A DNA stretch of 41,366 bases, taken from NCBI GenBank assembly GCA_947630295.1, contig CANRGZ010000007.1, forward strand, positions 1-41,366, given 5' to 3'. The first letter of the stretch is position 1. Every line of letters starts with the position of its first letter. Shown piece by piece: positions 26,652 through 35,480 of this stretch. The position numbers were made by a program, and so were the translations under genes. Under the pieces are notes generated by a model. The model saw only the letters and a program-made list of their open reading frames with translations. It did no database searches and was not told the DNA's origin. Source of the stretch: an uncultured Lachnospiraceae bacterium. GTDB lineage: Bacteria > Bacillota > Clostridia > Lachnospirales > Lachnospiraceae.

Positions 26652-27106
26652 CAGATCACCCCCATCCGCAGGAGAATATAGTAAATCAGGCCGAGACCGC
26701 CGGAGGTGGCAAGGCCGTAAACGATGACCGGGCCGCCGATAAAGAACAGCCGGGTACCGATGCCGAAGACCTGCCCTTCCGTCTGGAATTCCAGGGCGCA
26801 GGACGAAATGCCGTTAGCAAATCCCGTGATGGGCACCAGCGCGCCTGCGCCGCCGAAATCGGCGATTTTTGCAAACAGCCCGAAGCCCGTTAAAATTACG
26901 CTGATCAGAATGAGGAGAAAGGAGCTCCAGCTGGCAGCGGTCTGTTTGTCTGCGCCGAGGGAAGCGGCGGTATTGATGATGGCCTGCCCGATGCAGCAGA
27001 TAACGCCGCCCACCAGAAAGGCTTTCAGCATATCCAGCGGCAGATTGGGCTTTGGCGTGATACTTTTCACGTGATCCTGATATTCTTTTTTGACTGAATT
27101 TTCCAT
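26651..27106 (-). CDS. spoVAC: Stage V sporulation protein AC
   Basis: The 151-residue membrane protein begins MENSVKKEYQDHVKSITPK and has the family-typical KAFLVGGVICCIGQ and DFGGAGALVPITGFANG, with several hydrophobic helices. In Bacillus, SpoVAC behaves as a mechanosensitive channel for dipicolinic acid. AAGGAGG lies before the ATG. Confidence 0.95.
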   Translation of the reverse strand: MENSVKKEYQDHVKSITPKPNLPLDMLKAFLVGGVICCIGQAIINTAASLGADKQTAASWSSFLLILISVILTGFGLFAKIADFGGAGALVPITGFANGISSCALEFQTEGQVFGIGTRLFFIGGPVIVYGLATSGGLGLIYYILLRMGVI

Positions 27107-27130
27107 AGAATCCTCCTTAGAATCTTCTTT

Positions 27131-27158
27131 TATTATGAGATCCGGTATTATGAGATCC
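27131..27158. repeat. 15-bp tandem duplication at the 3' end of spoVAB
   Basis: TATTATGAGATCC occurs at 27131-27143 and again at 27146-27158. The copy inside spoVAB supplies its last two codons and stop, and the second copy repeats those codons just downstream. Confidence 0.8.
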
Positions 27159-27567
27159 AGCCCTGCAGAAACTGAATCAGCGCGCCGGTCATTTTTCCCA
27201 GAGCCAGAGACAAAACCACACAGCCGAGCCCTTTGCGTAAGGCGACCCTTCGCAGCAGAATCGGCACCGCCTGCAGGATTTCCACCAGGGCAATGGCAAG
27301 GATGCCGGTAAAAATACCGCTGAAAAGCCCGAATATGGCTGCGCCGCCTCTGCCCAGAGGCAGCCGGATATGGTAAATGCTCATGAGGTTGCCGGCTGTT
27401 GCGCCGAACAGAATGACGGTTTCATAGAGCCGGATATAAGGCGCGGTGCGGGTGAAGCCGGCCATGCGTTCCACAAAGCCGAGGGAAATGATGAAGGCGA
27501 AGATCCCGGCGGAAACGGCAATGCCGCTAGTCAGTCCGATCAGTGCCAGAAACGCTTTTGCGAGCAT
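27148..27567 (-). CDS. spoVAB: Stage V sporulation protein AB
   Basis: I chose the ATG at 27567, preceded by AAAGGAG; upstream in-frame codons lie within spoVAA and lack a ribosome site. The 139-residue membrane protein begins MLAKAFLALIGLTSGIAVSAG and has about four hydrophobic helices, the usual size for SpoVAB. It overlaps the end of spoVAA by 41 bp in another frame. Confidence 0.88.
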   Translation of the reverse strand: MLAKAFLALIGLTSGIAVSAGIFAFIISLGFVERMAGFTRTAPYIRLYETVILFGATAGNLMSIYHIRLPLGRGGAAIFGLFSGIFTGILAIALVEILQAVPILLRRVALRKGLGCVVLSLALGKMTGALIQFLQGWIS

Positions 27568-28177
27568 GGGCCGAAGTCTCCTTTCGGGTATTTTCCGCCA
27601 GCAGCGATTTGTTGACCGTATATTCGTACTCCGCCATCTGTACTTCCAGCGGGGTGGGGTCATTGGTCAGCTTATGGCCTGAAAAATGATTGAAGAACAC
27701 AAGAATGCCCAGGGGCAGTCCGATGGAATAAAAGAGCTCGATGACCGTAAATCCGTCCGAGGCCGTTCCGGTCAGCTGCATATACAGATCCTGAAATAAT
27801 TTTCCGGTATCTACGTCGGTATTGAAGGTCATAATAGTAAAGGCAGCGCCGAAAAAAGCAATGACGCAGACGAGAAAGACCAGAAGCATTTCCAAACATT
27901 TTGGCCGGGGCTTCGGCAGGTAGTCCACCACCGTATCCACTTCCCCCAGCGGCACAATGTTTACACCCGGCGCCACGCCGTCAATTTCGCTGATCAGGGT
28001 ATTGACGGAAAAAATGGCGCGCTGTTTTTTGTTTTTTGCAAAGCGCTTCAGCAAAATGGCCTTCGCGCGGTTTTCAATGCCGAGATTTGAACAGGTGATT
28101 TCCGCGATGTCGCCAAGAATCAGCTTTTCCGCCGTCACCGTGCATTTTTGCGGCAGTTTCAGATATAAGGTATCCAT
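27527..28177 (-). CDS. spoVAA: Stage V sporulation protein AA
   Basis: The 216-residue product has a soluble N-terminal half (MDTLYLKLPQKCTVTAEKL, LGDIAEI) and two membrane helices around residues 97-115 and 145-162, as in SpoVAA. AAGGAG precedes the ATG. It is the first gene of a compact five-gene operon (AA, AB, AC, AD, AE); spoVAEa and spoVAF are missing, as in several clostridia. The operon should be under sigma-G, but I could not find a convincing sigma-G promoter in the 150 bp upstream. Confidence 0.88.
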   Translation of the reverse strand: MDTLYLKLPQKCTVTAEKLILGDIAEITCSNLGIENRAKAILLKRFAKNKKQRAIFSVNTLISEIDGVAPGVNIVPLGEVDTVVDYLPKPRPKCLEMLLVFLVCVIAFFGAAFTIMTFNTDVDTGKLFQDLYMQLTGTASDGFTVIELFYSIGLPLGILVFFNHFSGHKLTNDPTPLEVQMAEYEYTVNKSLLAENTRKETSAHARKSVSGTDRTD

Positions 28178-28326
28178 GAAAAGGCTCCTTAATTACGTTT
28201 TAAGATACATTTATCCTTTCCTTAAATTTTTGAATTATTCTTTAAGACGGATAAAAAATAGTGCAAAAAGGAACTAAGTGTGCTATTCTTAGAGTGTTTA
28301 TGAAACGGGCAGGAGAGAAAACGGAC

Positions 28327-28980
28327 ATGGCGAACCGTTCACGTAAGTGTCTGCTGGCAGGCGGGTCGGCGGAAATTGTTGTGAAAAAATCCAGATTTAT
28401 AGCGACGACCGCGCCGGTGAAAAGCCAGGAGGAGGCTGCCGGATTTATTGAACGGCTGAAGAAACAGTATTGGAATGCAACGCATAACTGCTATGCATAT
28501 ATTATCGGAGAAGACATGCTCCTGCAGCGCTACAGCGACGACGGAGAACCAAAAGGGACAGCGGGCCGCCCTATGCTGGATGTGCTGATTGCACAACAGC
28601 TGCATGATACGGCGGTGGTGGTCACCCGGTATTTCGGCGGGACGCTGCTGGGGACGGGCGGACTGGTCCGGGCGTATTCCCAGGCGGTTTCGGAAGGCCT
28701 GCGGCAGTCGGTGATACAGGATGTGCGGGATGGTTTTGAGAGTGTGATTACAACAGCGTATAACGATCTGGGTAAGGTCGAATACTGTCTGGCGTCCTAT
28801 GGGATCGCGGGAAATGATACGGAGTATACGGATCAGGTCACGATCCGGCTGCTGCTGGATGAAGGGGAGCTGGAAGTGCTGACGAAAGAACTGGCACAGC
28901 TGACCAATGGAAAAACCGCAATCCGGAAGATACGAAGGGTAACATTTGCTGTGGGCGAAGACAGGCGTTTTGCATTATAA
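28327..28980 (+). CDS. YigZ/IMPACT family protein
   Basis: I chose the ATG at 28327 with AGGAGAG about 9 bp upstream; an ATG at 28300 has no ribosome site. The 217-residue product has the UPF0029/IMPACT N-terminal domain with KKSRFIATTAPV, THNCYAYIIG, YSDDGEPKGTAGRPML and VVVTRYFGGTLLGTGGLVRAY. A smaller C-terminal ferredoxin-like domain follows. In eukaryotes IMPACT affects GCN2 signalling; the role of the bacterial proteins is unclear. It precedes the penicillin-binding protein gene by 22 bp, so they may be co-transcribed. Confidence 0.93.
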   Translation: MANRSRKCLLAGGSAEIVVKKSRFIATTAPVKSQEEAAGFIERLKKQYWNATHNCYAYIIGEDMLLQRYSDDGEPKGTAGRPMLDVLIAQQLHDTAVVVTRYFGGTLLGTGGLVRAYSQAVSEGLRQSVIQDVRDGFESVITTAYNDLGKVEYCLASYGIAGNDTEYTDQVTIRLLLDEGELEVLTKELAQLTNGKTAIRKIRRVTFAVGEDRRFAL

Positions 28981-29002
28981 CCGGTTGGAAGGGGGCTTTT
29001 GC

Positions 29003-31465
29003 ATGAGCAATTACAGCAGGAAAAGTGCGGAAAAAAAGAGAAAAGAAGCGGCGACGCTTGGACCGAAGCTGGTAAAAAAGACAAAGGTTTCCGCTTTGAA
29101 AATCATTATAATTTCACTGCTGATTCTTTTTTTGATCGTGCTGTTCGCGGGAATCGGCGTAATCAAGGGCGTCATTGACAGCGCACCGGAGATTTCGGCG
29201 GTGGATGTAGCGCCCAGCGGGTATTCCACAACCGTGTATTATAAAGACGGAACGGAAATGATCTCGCTGGTGGCGTCAGGCGCCAACCGTGTTTATGTTA
29301 CCAGAGATGAGGTGCCCCAGTATCTGGGCCGGGCCTTTGTGGCCATTGAGGACGAGCGGTTTTTTGAGCACAACGGCATCGATATCAAGGGCATTATCCG
29401 CGCGGCTTTTATCGGAATTTCCCACGGATTCCATTTTTCCGAGGGCGCTTCCACCATCACCCAGCAGCTGCTGAAAAACAACGTTTTCGAGGACTGGGTG
29501 ACGCAAAAAGATTTTCTGGTAAAACTGAAACGGAAAATACAGGAACAGTATCTGGCCATTCAGCTGGAAAAGAGCATGGATAAGGAACAGATACTGGAAA
29601 ACTATATCAATACCATCAATCTGGGACAGAACACGCTGGGCGTCCAGGCGGCGGCACAGCGTTACTTCAATAAAGATGCGGCGGATTTAAGCATTTCCGA
29701 GGCTGCCGTGCTGGCGGCGATTACCCAGAGCCCCTACAGCCTCGATCCCATTACCTCTCCCGAGAAAAATGCCAAACGGCGGGAGAAGGTACTGAACAAT
29801 ATGAAGGATCTGGGCTTTATCACCCAGGCGGAGTATGACGAGGCTATGGCGGACGACGTATATTCCCGTATCGCCACGGTGAATGAAACTGTGACCGGCG
29901 GTTCCATCTATTCCTATTTTGTGGATGCCATGATCGGCCAGGTTCTGGAGAATCTCATGGAGGAAAAGGGTTATACGGAAACCCAGGCTTACAATATGCT
30001 GTACCGCGGCGGCCTGAAGATTTATACGACCCAGGACCGGGACATTCAGCAGATTTGTGATGAAGAGTATGCGGACGACAAAAACTTCCCTCACGATTCC
30101 AGAATTACGCTGACCTACCGTCTGACGGTGACCCATGCGGACGGCGCTATCGAAAATTTCAGCGAGCGCACCTTGTACCAGTATTTTGCGAGTATCGGGG
30201 AAACGCTGCCGACGCTGCTGCCTTCCAGAGCCGCCGCAGACAGTTATATTCAGCGGTACAAGGACGCGATCCTGACGGAAACGGATACCATTGTGGAAAA
30301 CGTGGACTATGTGCCCCAGCCCCAGTCCTCTTTTGTCATCATGGATCAATATACGGGAGAAGTACAGGCCATCGTCGGCGGACGGGGAGAGAAAACCGCC
30401 AGCCTGACCTTAAACCGCGCCACCGACACGACGCGGCAGCCCGGCTCCTGTTTCAAAGTGCTGGCGGCTTATACGGCGGCGCTGGACTATGCCGGAAAAT
30501 CCCTGAGCGATACCTATAATGACGCGCCGTACAACTATGCCAACGGCCGGCCGGTGCAGAACTACGATTTTGTGTACCGCGGACCGACGACATTAAGAAA
30601 CGCCATCACCTATTCCAGAAACGTGGTAACGGTAAAATGCCTGACGGACATCACGCCCCAGCTGGGTTATGATTATCTGCTGAAATACGGCTTTACAACC
30701 CTTTGCGAAGATGATATAGTACAGCCGTTGGCCCTGGGCGGCATCACCTATGGCATTACCAATCTGGAAATGACGGCTGCTTATGCCGCCATTGCAAACG
30801 GCGGCGTATATACGAAGCCGATCTTCTATACCCGGATCCTGGACAATTCCGGGAAAGAAGTCATCAATAATGAACCTATGACCCGGCGGGTGATGAAAGA
30901 TTCCACCGCATGGCTGCTGACCGACGCCATGGAAGATGTGGTTACCAAGGGCACGGGTACCGCCGTGAAGATGCCGGGCATGCATGTTTCCGGAAAAACC
31001 GGTACCACCAGTGAAAGCTACGATTTGTGGTTTAGCGGATTTACGCCCTATTACTGTGCGTCCATCTGGCTGGGGTATGATGAAAATTCCACCCTTTCCA
31101 CGGCGAGCTCCCATATGACATTATGGAAAAAAATCATGACCCGGATCGACGAGGCCAAAGGACTGGAAGATAAGGAATTTGAAATGCCGGACAGCGTTGC
31201 CAAGGCCTCCATCTGCACCCGGAGCGGTTTGATCGCCGGGTCGGGCTGCGGTTCGGTTACAACGGAATATTACGAAAAGGGGTCCATCCCGCTGAAACGA
31301 TGCACTTCCTGTGCGCCAAGGGAAACGGAGGCGCCATCCGCGGAGGCAACCACGAACCCGGATGCCACCGAAGCACCGCAGGACAGCGAAGCGCCTGCGC
31401 AGACAGAAGCGCCGCCTGCACAGGAGGCACCGCCGGCGGAAGAAGCACCGCCTGCAGCAGAATAA
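29003..31465 (+). CDS. Class A penicillin-binding protein (transglycosylase/transpeptidase)
   Basis: I chose the ATG at 29003 with GGAAGGGGG upstream. The 820-residue protein has a Lys-rich cytoplasmic tail, one membrane helix (about residues 31-53) and a GT51 transglycosylase domain. That domain has EDERFFEHNGID at about 115, GASTITQQLLKN and the later ILENYINTINLGQ. The transpeptidase domain has SxxK in GSCFK (about residue 480), SRN near 537 and KTG in SGKTGTT near 664. The last 45 residues are an Ala/Pro/Glu-rich low-complexity tail outside the cell. It polymerises and cross-links peptidoglycan. Confidence 0.95.
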   Translation: MSNYSRKSAEKKRKEAATLGPKLVKKTKVSALKIIIISLLILFLIVLFAGIGVIKGVIDSAPEISAVDVAPSGYSTTVYYKDGTEMISLVASGANRVYVTRDEVPQYLGRAFVAIEDERFFEHNGIDIKGIIRAAFIGISHGFHFSEGASTITQQLLKNNVFEDWVTQKDFLVKLKRKIQEQYLAIQLEKSMDKEQILENYINTINLGQNTLGVQAAAQRYFNKDAADLSISEAAVLAAITQSPYSLDPITSPEKNAKRREKVLNNMKDLGFITQAEYDEAMADDVYSRIATVNETVTGGSIYSYFVDAMIGQVLENLMEEKGYTETQAYNMLYRGGLKIYTTQDRDIQQICDEEYADDKNFPHDSRITLTYRLTVTHADGAIENFSERTLYQYFASIGETLPTLLPSRAAADSYIQRYKDAILTETDTIVENVDYVPQPQSSFVIMDQYTGEVQAIVGGRGEKTASLTLNRATDTTRQPGSCFKVLAAYTAALDYAGKSLSDTYNDAPYNYANGRPVQNYDFVYRGPTTLRNAITYSRNVVTVKCLTDITPQLGYDYLLKYGFTTLCEDDIVQPLALGGITYGITNLEMTAAYAAIANGGVYTKPIFYTRILDNSGKEVINNEPMTRRVMKDSTAWLLTDAMEDVVTKGTGTAVKMPGMHVSGKTGTTSESYDLWFSGFTPYYCASIWLGYDENSTLSTASSHMTLWKKIMTRIDEAKGLEDKEFEMPDSVAKASICTRSGLIAGSGCGSVTTEYYEKGSIPLKRCTSCAPRETEAPSAEATTNPDATEAPQDSEAPAQTEAPPAQEAPPAEEAPPAAE

Positions 31466-31518
31466 AATGAAAGACGGCCGGCATACGCCGCGATTCATAC
31501 AGAAAGAGAGCAAAAAGC

Positions 31519-32742
31519 ATGACAGTATTTGAAGAGTTACAAAAACGGGGGCTGCTGGCGCAGCTGACGGATGAAGAAGAAATCAAAGAATTGATCAATC
31601 ACGGGAAAGCCACCTTTTATATCGGGTTCGATCCTACGGCGGACAGCCTGCATGTGGGACATTTTATGGCGCTGTGTCTGATGAAGCGTCTGCAGATGGC
31701 CGGAAACAAGCCCATCGCCCTGATCGGCGGCGGCACGGCCATGGTGGGAGATCCCTCCGGCAGAACGGACATGCGCCAGATGATGACCAAAGAGACCATC
31801 GCCCATAACTGCGAATGTTTTAAAAAGCAGATGAGCCGCTTTATCGATTTTTCCGACGGCAAGGCGCTGATGGTCAACAACGCGGACTGGCTGCTGGATC
31901 TCAATTATGTGGACCTGCTGCGGGAAGTGGGCGCCCATTTCAGCGTCAACCGGATGCTGACAGCGGAATGCTACAAGCAGCGGATGGAACGGGGCTTAAG
32001 CTTCCTGGAATTCAATTATATGATCATGCAGAGCTATGATTTTTACGAGCTGTTCCGAAAATACGGATGCAATATGCAATTCGGCGGCGACGACCAGTGG
32101 AGCAACATGCTGGGCGGCACGGAGCTGATCCGCAGAAAGCTGGGGAAGGATGCTTACGCCATGACCATTACCCTGCTGCTCAATTCCGAAGGCAAGAAGA
32201 TGGGAAAGACCCAAAAGGGCGCGGTATGGCTGGATCCGGACAAGACCTCTCCTTTTGAATTTTTCCAGTACTGGCGTAATGTGGCGGACGCGGATGTCAT
32301 CAAATGTCTGAAGATGCTGACCTTCCTGCCGCTGGAGCAGATTGAGGAAATGGAACACTGGGAGGGCAGCGAGCTGAACCAGGCAAAGGAAATTCTGGCT
32401 TATGAGCTGACGGCGCTGGTGCACGGCGCAGAGGAAGCGCAAAAAGCCAGGGATGCGGCAAGGGCGCTGTTTTCCCGCGGCAGCGCGGCGGATATGCCCC
32501 AGGCGGTGATCGCGGACGCGGATTTTACGGACGGCACCATTGATATTCTGACCCTGCTGCTTAAAGCAGGATTGGTCCCTTCCAAATCCGAAGCCCGCAG
32601 AGCCGTGGAGCAGGGGGGCGTGGCCTTAAACGGCGAAAAGGTCAGTGATATTCACTTCATGGTGACAAAGGAGCAGATTGCAGGCGGCGCGCAGGTGCTG
32701 CGCCGGGGGAAGAAGAACTTCCGGAAGCTGCAGTGTGAATGA
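31519..32742 (+). CDS. tyrS: Tyrosyl-tRNA synthetase
   Basis: The 407-residue class I synthetase has HVGH (residues 45-48), the tyrosine-binding region [14 protein letters not shown] and [12 protein letters not shown], and the KMSKS equivalent KMGKT (about 227-231). A C-terminal S4 RNA-binding domain ([19 protein letters not shown]) follows. Only 53 bp separate it from the PBP gene. Clostridial tyrS genes often carry a T-box leader, but there is no space for one here. Confidence 0.97.
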   Translation: MTVFEELQKRGLLAQLTDEEEIKELINHGKATFYIGFDPTADSLHVGHFMALCLMKRLQMAGNKPIALIGGGTAMVGDPSGRTDMRQMMTKETIAHNCECFKKQMSRFIDFSDGKALMVNNADWLLDLNYVDLLREVGAHFSVNRMLTAECYKQRMERGLSFLEFNYMIMQSYDFYELFRKYGCNMQFGGDDQWSNMLGGTELIRRKLGKDAYAMTITLLLNSEGKKMGKTQKGAVWLDPDKTSPFEFFQYWRNVADADVIKCLKMLTFLPLEQIEEMEHWEGSELNQAKEILAYELTALVHGAEEAQKARDAARALFSRGSAADMPQAVIADADFTDGTIDILTLLLKAGLVPSKSEARRAVEQGGVALNGEKVSDIHFMVTKEQIAGGAQVLRRGKKNFRKLQCE

Positions 32743-32757
32743 GGAATAGGATGATGG

Positions 32758-32787
32758 AAAAGGCATGACACAGGTCATGCCTTTTTT
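32758..32787 (+). terminator. Intrinsic terminator after tyrS
   Basis: AGGCATGAC (32761-32769) pairs with GTCATGCCT (32774-32782) around ACAG, extended by AAA/TTT pairs, with a T run to 32787. It marks the boundary between core genome and the repetitive AT-richer zone. Confidence 0.9.
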
Positions 32788-32830
32788 GTGGTTTTTTCAG
32801 GTTAAGAAAGAAGATTTGCATTTTTTTATC

Positions 32831-32908
32831 GTAAAAAGTGTAATTGGACAACAGATTTTCGTTGTAAAAAGTGTAGTAAAATAATATTTTTTCGTTGTAA
32901 TTTTTGTA
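32831..32908 (+). repeat. Three GTAA-W5-type units with exact 33-bp period upstream of the ATPase gene
   Basis: GTAAAAAGTGTA occurs at 32831 and 32864, and GTAATTTTTGTA at 32897. Each of the first two units ends in a T-rich stretch plus CGTT. The period equals about three helical turns, and the last unit includes the -35 box of the ATPase promoter. This looks like an array of binding sites or a decayed tandem repeat. Confidence 0.7.
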
Positions 32909-32923
32909 ATAATGGACTATCAT
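32895..32923 (+). promoter_or_regulatory. Promoter of the DUF4143 ATPase gene
   Basis: TTGTAA (32895-32900) and TATCAT (32918-32923) are 17 bp apart, 34 bp before the ATG. The -35 element overlaps the third 33-bp repeat unit. Confidence 0.5.
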
Positions 32924-32957
32924 AGTTTTGTATCCATATTTCAGGGAGGGATGTTTG

Positions 32958-34265
32958 ATGTATCGGCTGGCAATGGAAAAATTGTTTCAATGGAAAAACA
33001 GTAAATACAGGAAGCCTTTGTTGATTGAAGGTGCAAGGCAAGTGGGGAAAACATGGCTGATGAAGGAATTCGGTAAACAGGCCTATAAAGACACGGTATA
33101 TATCAATTTTGACGCCAATTCTAGAATGTCGGAGCTGTTTGCCACCAGTTTGGATACAGACCGGCTGATCATGGGCCTGGAACTTTATACCGGCAAAAAA
33201 ATCCATCCGAATGAAACGCTGCTGATTTTTGATGAGGTACAGGAGGTTCCCCGGGCCCTGACTTCATTGAAATATTTTTGTGAAAATGCACCGGAGTACC
33301 ATATTGTGTGCGCAGGCTCTCTGCTGGGGATCGCTCTTCACGAAGGAACGTCTTTTCCGGTGGGAAAAGTGAATTTCCTGAAACTGTATCCGCTTTCCTT
33401 TAAAGAATTTTTAATGGCCACGGAAAAGGAACGCTTCGCGCAGCTTCTGGATCGCCGGGATTATCAAATGATTACGAATCTGAAAGAGACATATATTGAT
33501 GCGCTGAAGCAATACTATTTTGTCGGCGGAATGCCCGAAGCGGTGCAAAGATTTGCGGAAAACGGGGATTTTGATGAGGTGCGTGAAATTCAAAAGAGAA
33601 TTCTGGATGCCTACGAGCAGGATTTTTCAAAACATGCGCCGGCTGCGGTGGTTCCCAGGATTCGGATGCTGTGGAACAGTATTCCCGCGCAGCTCGCAAA
33701 AGAAAATAAAAAATTCATTTACGGACTGATTCGTGAAGGCGCCCGCGCAAAGGATTATGAAATTGCGATCATGTGGCTGTGTGATTGCGGCCTGGTGCAT
33801 AAAATCAGTCGTGTCAATGCGGCAAAACTTCCGTTGAAAGCCTACGAGGATTTCAAGGCATTCAAGCTGTTTCTGGTGGATGTGGGACTGCTGGGCTGCA
33901 TGGGGGGACTGCATCAGCGCACGTTGATTGAAGGAAATGCACTGTTTACAGAATTTAAGGGCGCGCTGACAGAGCAGTATGTATGTCAACAACTGAAAAC
34001 GCTGGAAGATTTGGGCGTCTATTACTATACCAACGACAGAGGTTCCTGCGAGGTGGATTTTGTGGTAGACACGGGCACGCAGATCATTCCGGTGGAAGTC
34101 AAGGCAGAAGTAAATTTGAAAGCCAAAAGTCTGAGAACCTGTCGGGAAAAATTTGCGCCGGCGCTGTCGGTGCGCACTTCTATGGCGGATTTCAAAAAAG
34201 AAGACTGGCTGGTCAATCTGCCGCTGTATGCTGTGGAGCAGGTGGCGGGGATTGCAAATGATTAA
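32958..34265 (+). CDS. ATP-binding protein, AAA_14 plus DUF4143
   Basis: I chose the ATG at 32958 with GGGAGGG 8 bp upstream. The 435-residue product has Walker A GARQVGKTW (about residues 25-33) and Walker B LLIFDEVQEV (about 88-97) in an AAA_14 ATPase domain, with the CAGSLLGIAL sensor region. The C-terminal DUF4143 half includes a restriction-endonuclease-like motif at about 363-376 (EVDFVVD, then IPVEVKAE). Such proteins are numerous in gut anaerobes and poorly understood; links to mobile DNA or defence have been suggested. The last codons (GIAND) run straight into a dockerin-like remnant, so the native C-terminus may have been altered by recombination. Confidence 0.88.
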   Translation: MYRLAMEKLFQWKNSKYRKPLLIEGARQVGKTWLMKEFGKQAYKDTVYINFDANSRMSELFATSLDTDRLIMGLELYTGKKIHPNETLLIFDEVQEVPRALTSLKYFCENAPEYHIVCAGSLLGIALHEGTSFPVGKVNFLKLYPLSFKEFLMATEKERFAQLLDRRDYQMITNLKETYIDALKQYYFVGGMPEAVQRFAENGDFDEVREIQKRILDAYEQDFSKHAPAAVVPRIRMLWNSIPAQLAKENKKFIYGLIREGARAKDYEIAIMWLCDCGLVHKISRVNAAKLPLKAYEDFKAFKLFLVDVGLLGCMGGLHQRTLIEGNALFTEFKGALTEQYVCQQLKTLEDLGVYYYTNDRGSCEVDFVVDTGTQIIPVEVKAEVNLKAKSLRTCREKFAPALSVRTSMADFKKEDWLVNLPLYAVEQVAGIAND

Positions 34266-34305
34266 GATCGCTGCAAAGTTGCAGACGCCGATAGAACTAT
34301 GGTAA
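34261..34305 (+). pseudogene. Dockerin-coding remnant fused to the ATPase 3' end
   Basis: Frame +1 relative to the ATPase stop reads IKIAAKLQTPIELW and a stop. The DNA from 34264 matches the first dockerin helix of the LRR gene near 39400 at about 20 of 21 bases (LKIAAKLQ). The preceding GCAAATGA of the ATPase gene also matches dockerin DNA (AND codons), as if about 14 bases between them were lost. Confidence 0.65.
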
Positions 34306-34516
34306 TAATGCAAGTGTAATTGAACTACAGATTCATTGACGGTGGGATTTTCCCCGTGCTAAGATAATGGTACGAGAATACTTTTTTGTGACCTGATTAT
34401 CACCTACAAAAAACAATATGTAACGATGTTGACAATATGTGCATAATATGCTATTGTATAGATACAAAACGTGCGCGTACTTTTTAAATGATTGTTATAA
34501 TAGGCGGTGATATATT
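34301..34516 (+). repeat. Upstream part of the duplicated nuclease module, copy 1
   Basis: This stretch aligns base for base, with scattered differences, to 39631-39838. It includes the 22-bp element at 34312-34333 that also occurs upstream of the ATPase gene (32836-32857), the nuclease promoter and the conserved palindrome. It begins right after the dockerin remnant. No gene lies between 34306 and 34516. Confidence 0.85.
34429..34467 (+). promoter_or_regulatory. Promoter with overlapping palindrome, nuclease copy 1
   Basis: TTGACA (34429-34434) and TATTGT (34452-34457) are 17 bp apart. TTGTAT-AG-ATACAA (34454-34467) is a perfect 6+6 inverted repeat over the -10 and start region, and copy 2 keeps both arms while the centre changes to GG. 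This is a plausible operator. Confidence 0.6.
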
Positions 34517-35458
34517 TTGGGGAAAGTAAATGTAGTCACAAAAGAATATATGCAGAATAACGTCGTTTTTGCGGATGCCTGTAATTACTTCATCTACGGC
34601 GGACAACAGGTCATCCGGCCGGAACAACTGCATGAAATGGATCCGGAGGAAATCCTGTCGCTGTTCGACCAGGAAAATCAAAAGGTGGTTGAGAAGGCAC
34701 GGGATCTGCTGAAAATGGCCACGATGATGTCTGACGATAAAGCGGCGTACCTGATTCTTGGGATAGAAAACGAATCCAAAATCCGGTACGCGGAGCCGGT
34801 GAAAAGCGGGCTGTACGATTTTCTGCGATATGCAGCACAGGTGCGGCAGACGGAGAAAAGACACAGGAGTGAAAAGGGATGGAAAGGCCATAACAGCGGC
34901 GAATTTCTTTCCGGCTTTTATAAAGAAGATAAACTGATCCCTGTGATTACACTGGTGATTTTTTATGGCTCCGAGAAGTGGGATGGTCCCCGGACCTTGC
35001 AGGAGATGATGACGATACAGGATCCAGCCATCCAAAAATATGTGGCGGATTATCAAATCAACCTGATTGAGCCTGCAGCGATGGAAAAGGAGGATCTGGC
35101 GAAGTTTCAGTCCGATTTAGGGTCGGTGTTGGGGTTTATAAAGTATTCGAAGGATGAGGAAGCACTGAACAGCTTTCTTTCGAATGAACCAAGCCTGAAA
35201 AGGCTGGACAGAGAAGCAGCGCAGGTAATCAGCGTCTGCACGAATACAAAGATAGAGATAGACGACGAAGAGGAGGCGGTAGATGTGTGTAAAGCAGTAG
35301 ATCAAATGACTGAACGGGCGAGACTTGAAGGCAGACTGGAAACCTTACGGAATGCTGTTAAAAATGCCATGAAGGCTTTCCATGTAAGTATGGAGGATGC
35401 GATGAATGGCTTAGAGGTACCACAGGAAGATCGTGACCTGATTATAAAGATGCTTTAA
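34517..35458 (+). CDS. Rpn-family recombination-promoting nuclease/putative transposase, copy 1 (intact)
   Basis: Translation probably starts at the TTG at 34517, with GGCGGTGA upstream; copy 2 also has TTG at the equivalent place. The 313-residue product has the PD-(D/E)XK nuclease layout of the Rpn/YhgA-like group. FADACNYFIYGGQQVI and LHEMDPEEILSLF come first, then LILGIENESKIRYAEPVK at about 78-95, YDFLRYAAQV and the conserved PVITLVIFYGSEKWDGPRTL. Acidic residues in the LGIENES region are likely metal ligands. The C-terminal 60 residues form a helical tail (TERARLEGRLETL, ending DRDLIIKML). Rpn proteins in E. coli promote RecA-independent recombination; the local role is inferred only. 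Confidence 0.88.
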   Translation: MGKVNVVTKEYMQNNVVFADACNYFIYGGQQVIRPEQLHEMDPEEILSLFDQENQKVVEKARDLLKMATMMSDDKAAYLILGIENESKIRYAEPVKSGLYDFLRYAAQVRQTEKRHRSEKGWKGHNSGEFLSGFYKEDKLIPVITLVIFYGSEKWDGPRTLQEMMTIQDPAIQKYVADYQINLIEPAAMEKEDLAKFQSDLGSVLGFIKYSKDEEALNSFLSNEPSLKRLDREAAQVISVCTNTKIEIDDEEEAVDVCKAVDQMTERARLEGRLETLRNAVKNAMKAFHVSMEDAMNGLEVPQEDRDLIIKML

Positions 35459-35480
35459 CGGAAGAGTTCACCTTCCGAAT

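Noticed and set aside
28178..28326. Sigma-G promoter for spoVA and a promoter for the YigZ gene in the divergent region
   Set aside because: A GAATA box on the minus strand lacks a matching -10 at the right distance, and the plus-strand GTGCAA/TATTCT pair matches consensus poorly.
31466..31518. T-box leader for tyrS, and likewise for valS
   Set aside because: The upstream gaps are 53 and 17 bp, far shorter than a T-box, and no T-box core sequence is seen.
32788..32908. CRISPR array, because of regularly spaced repeats
   Set aside because: There are only three short AT-rich units, the spacers are not unique 30-mers between longer repeats, and no cas genes are nearby.
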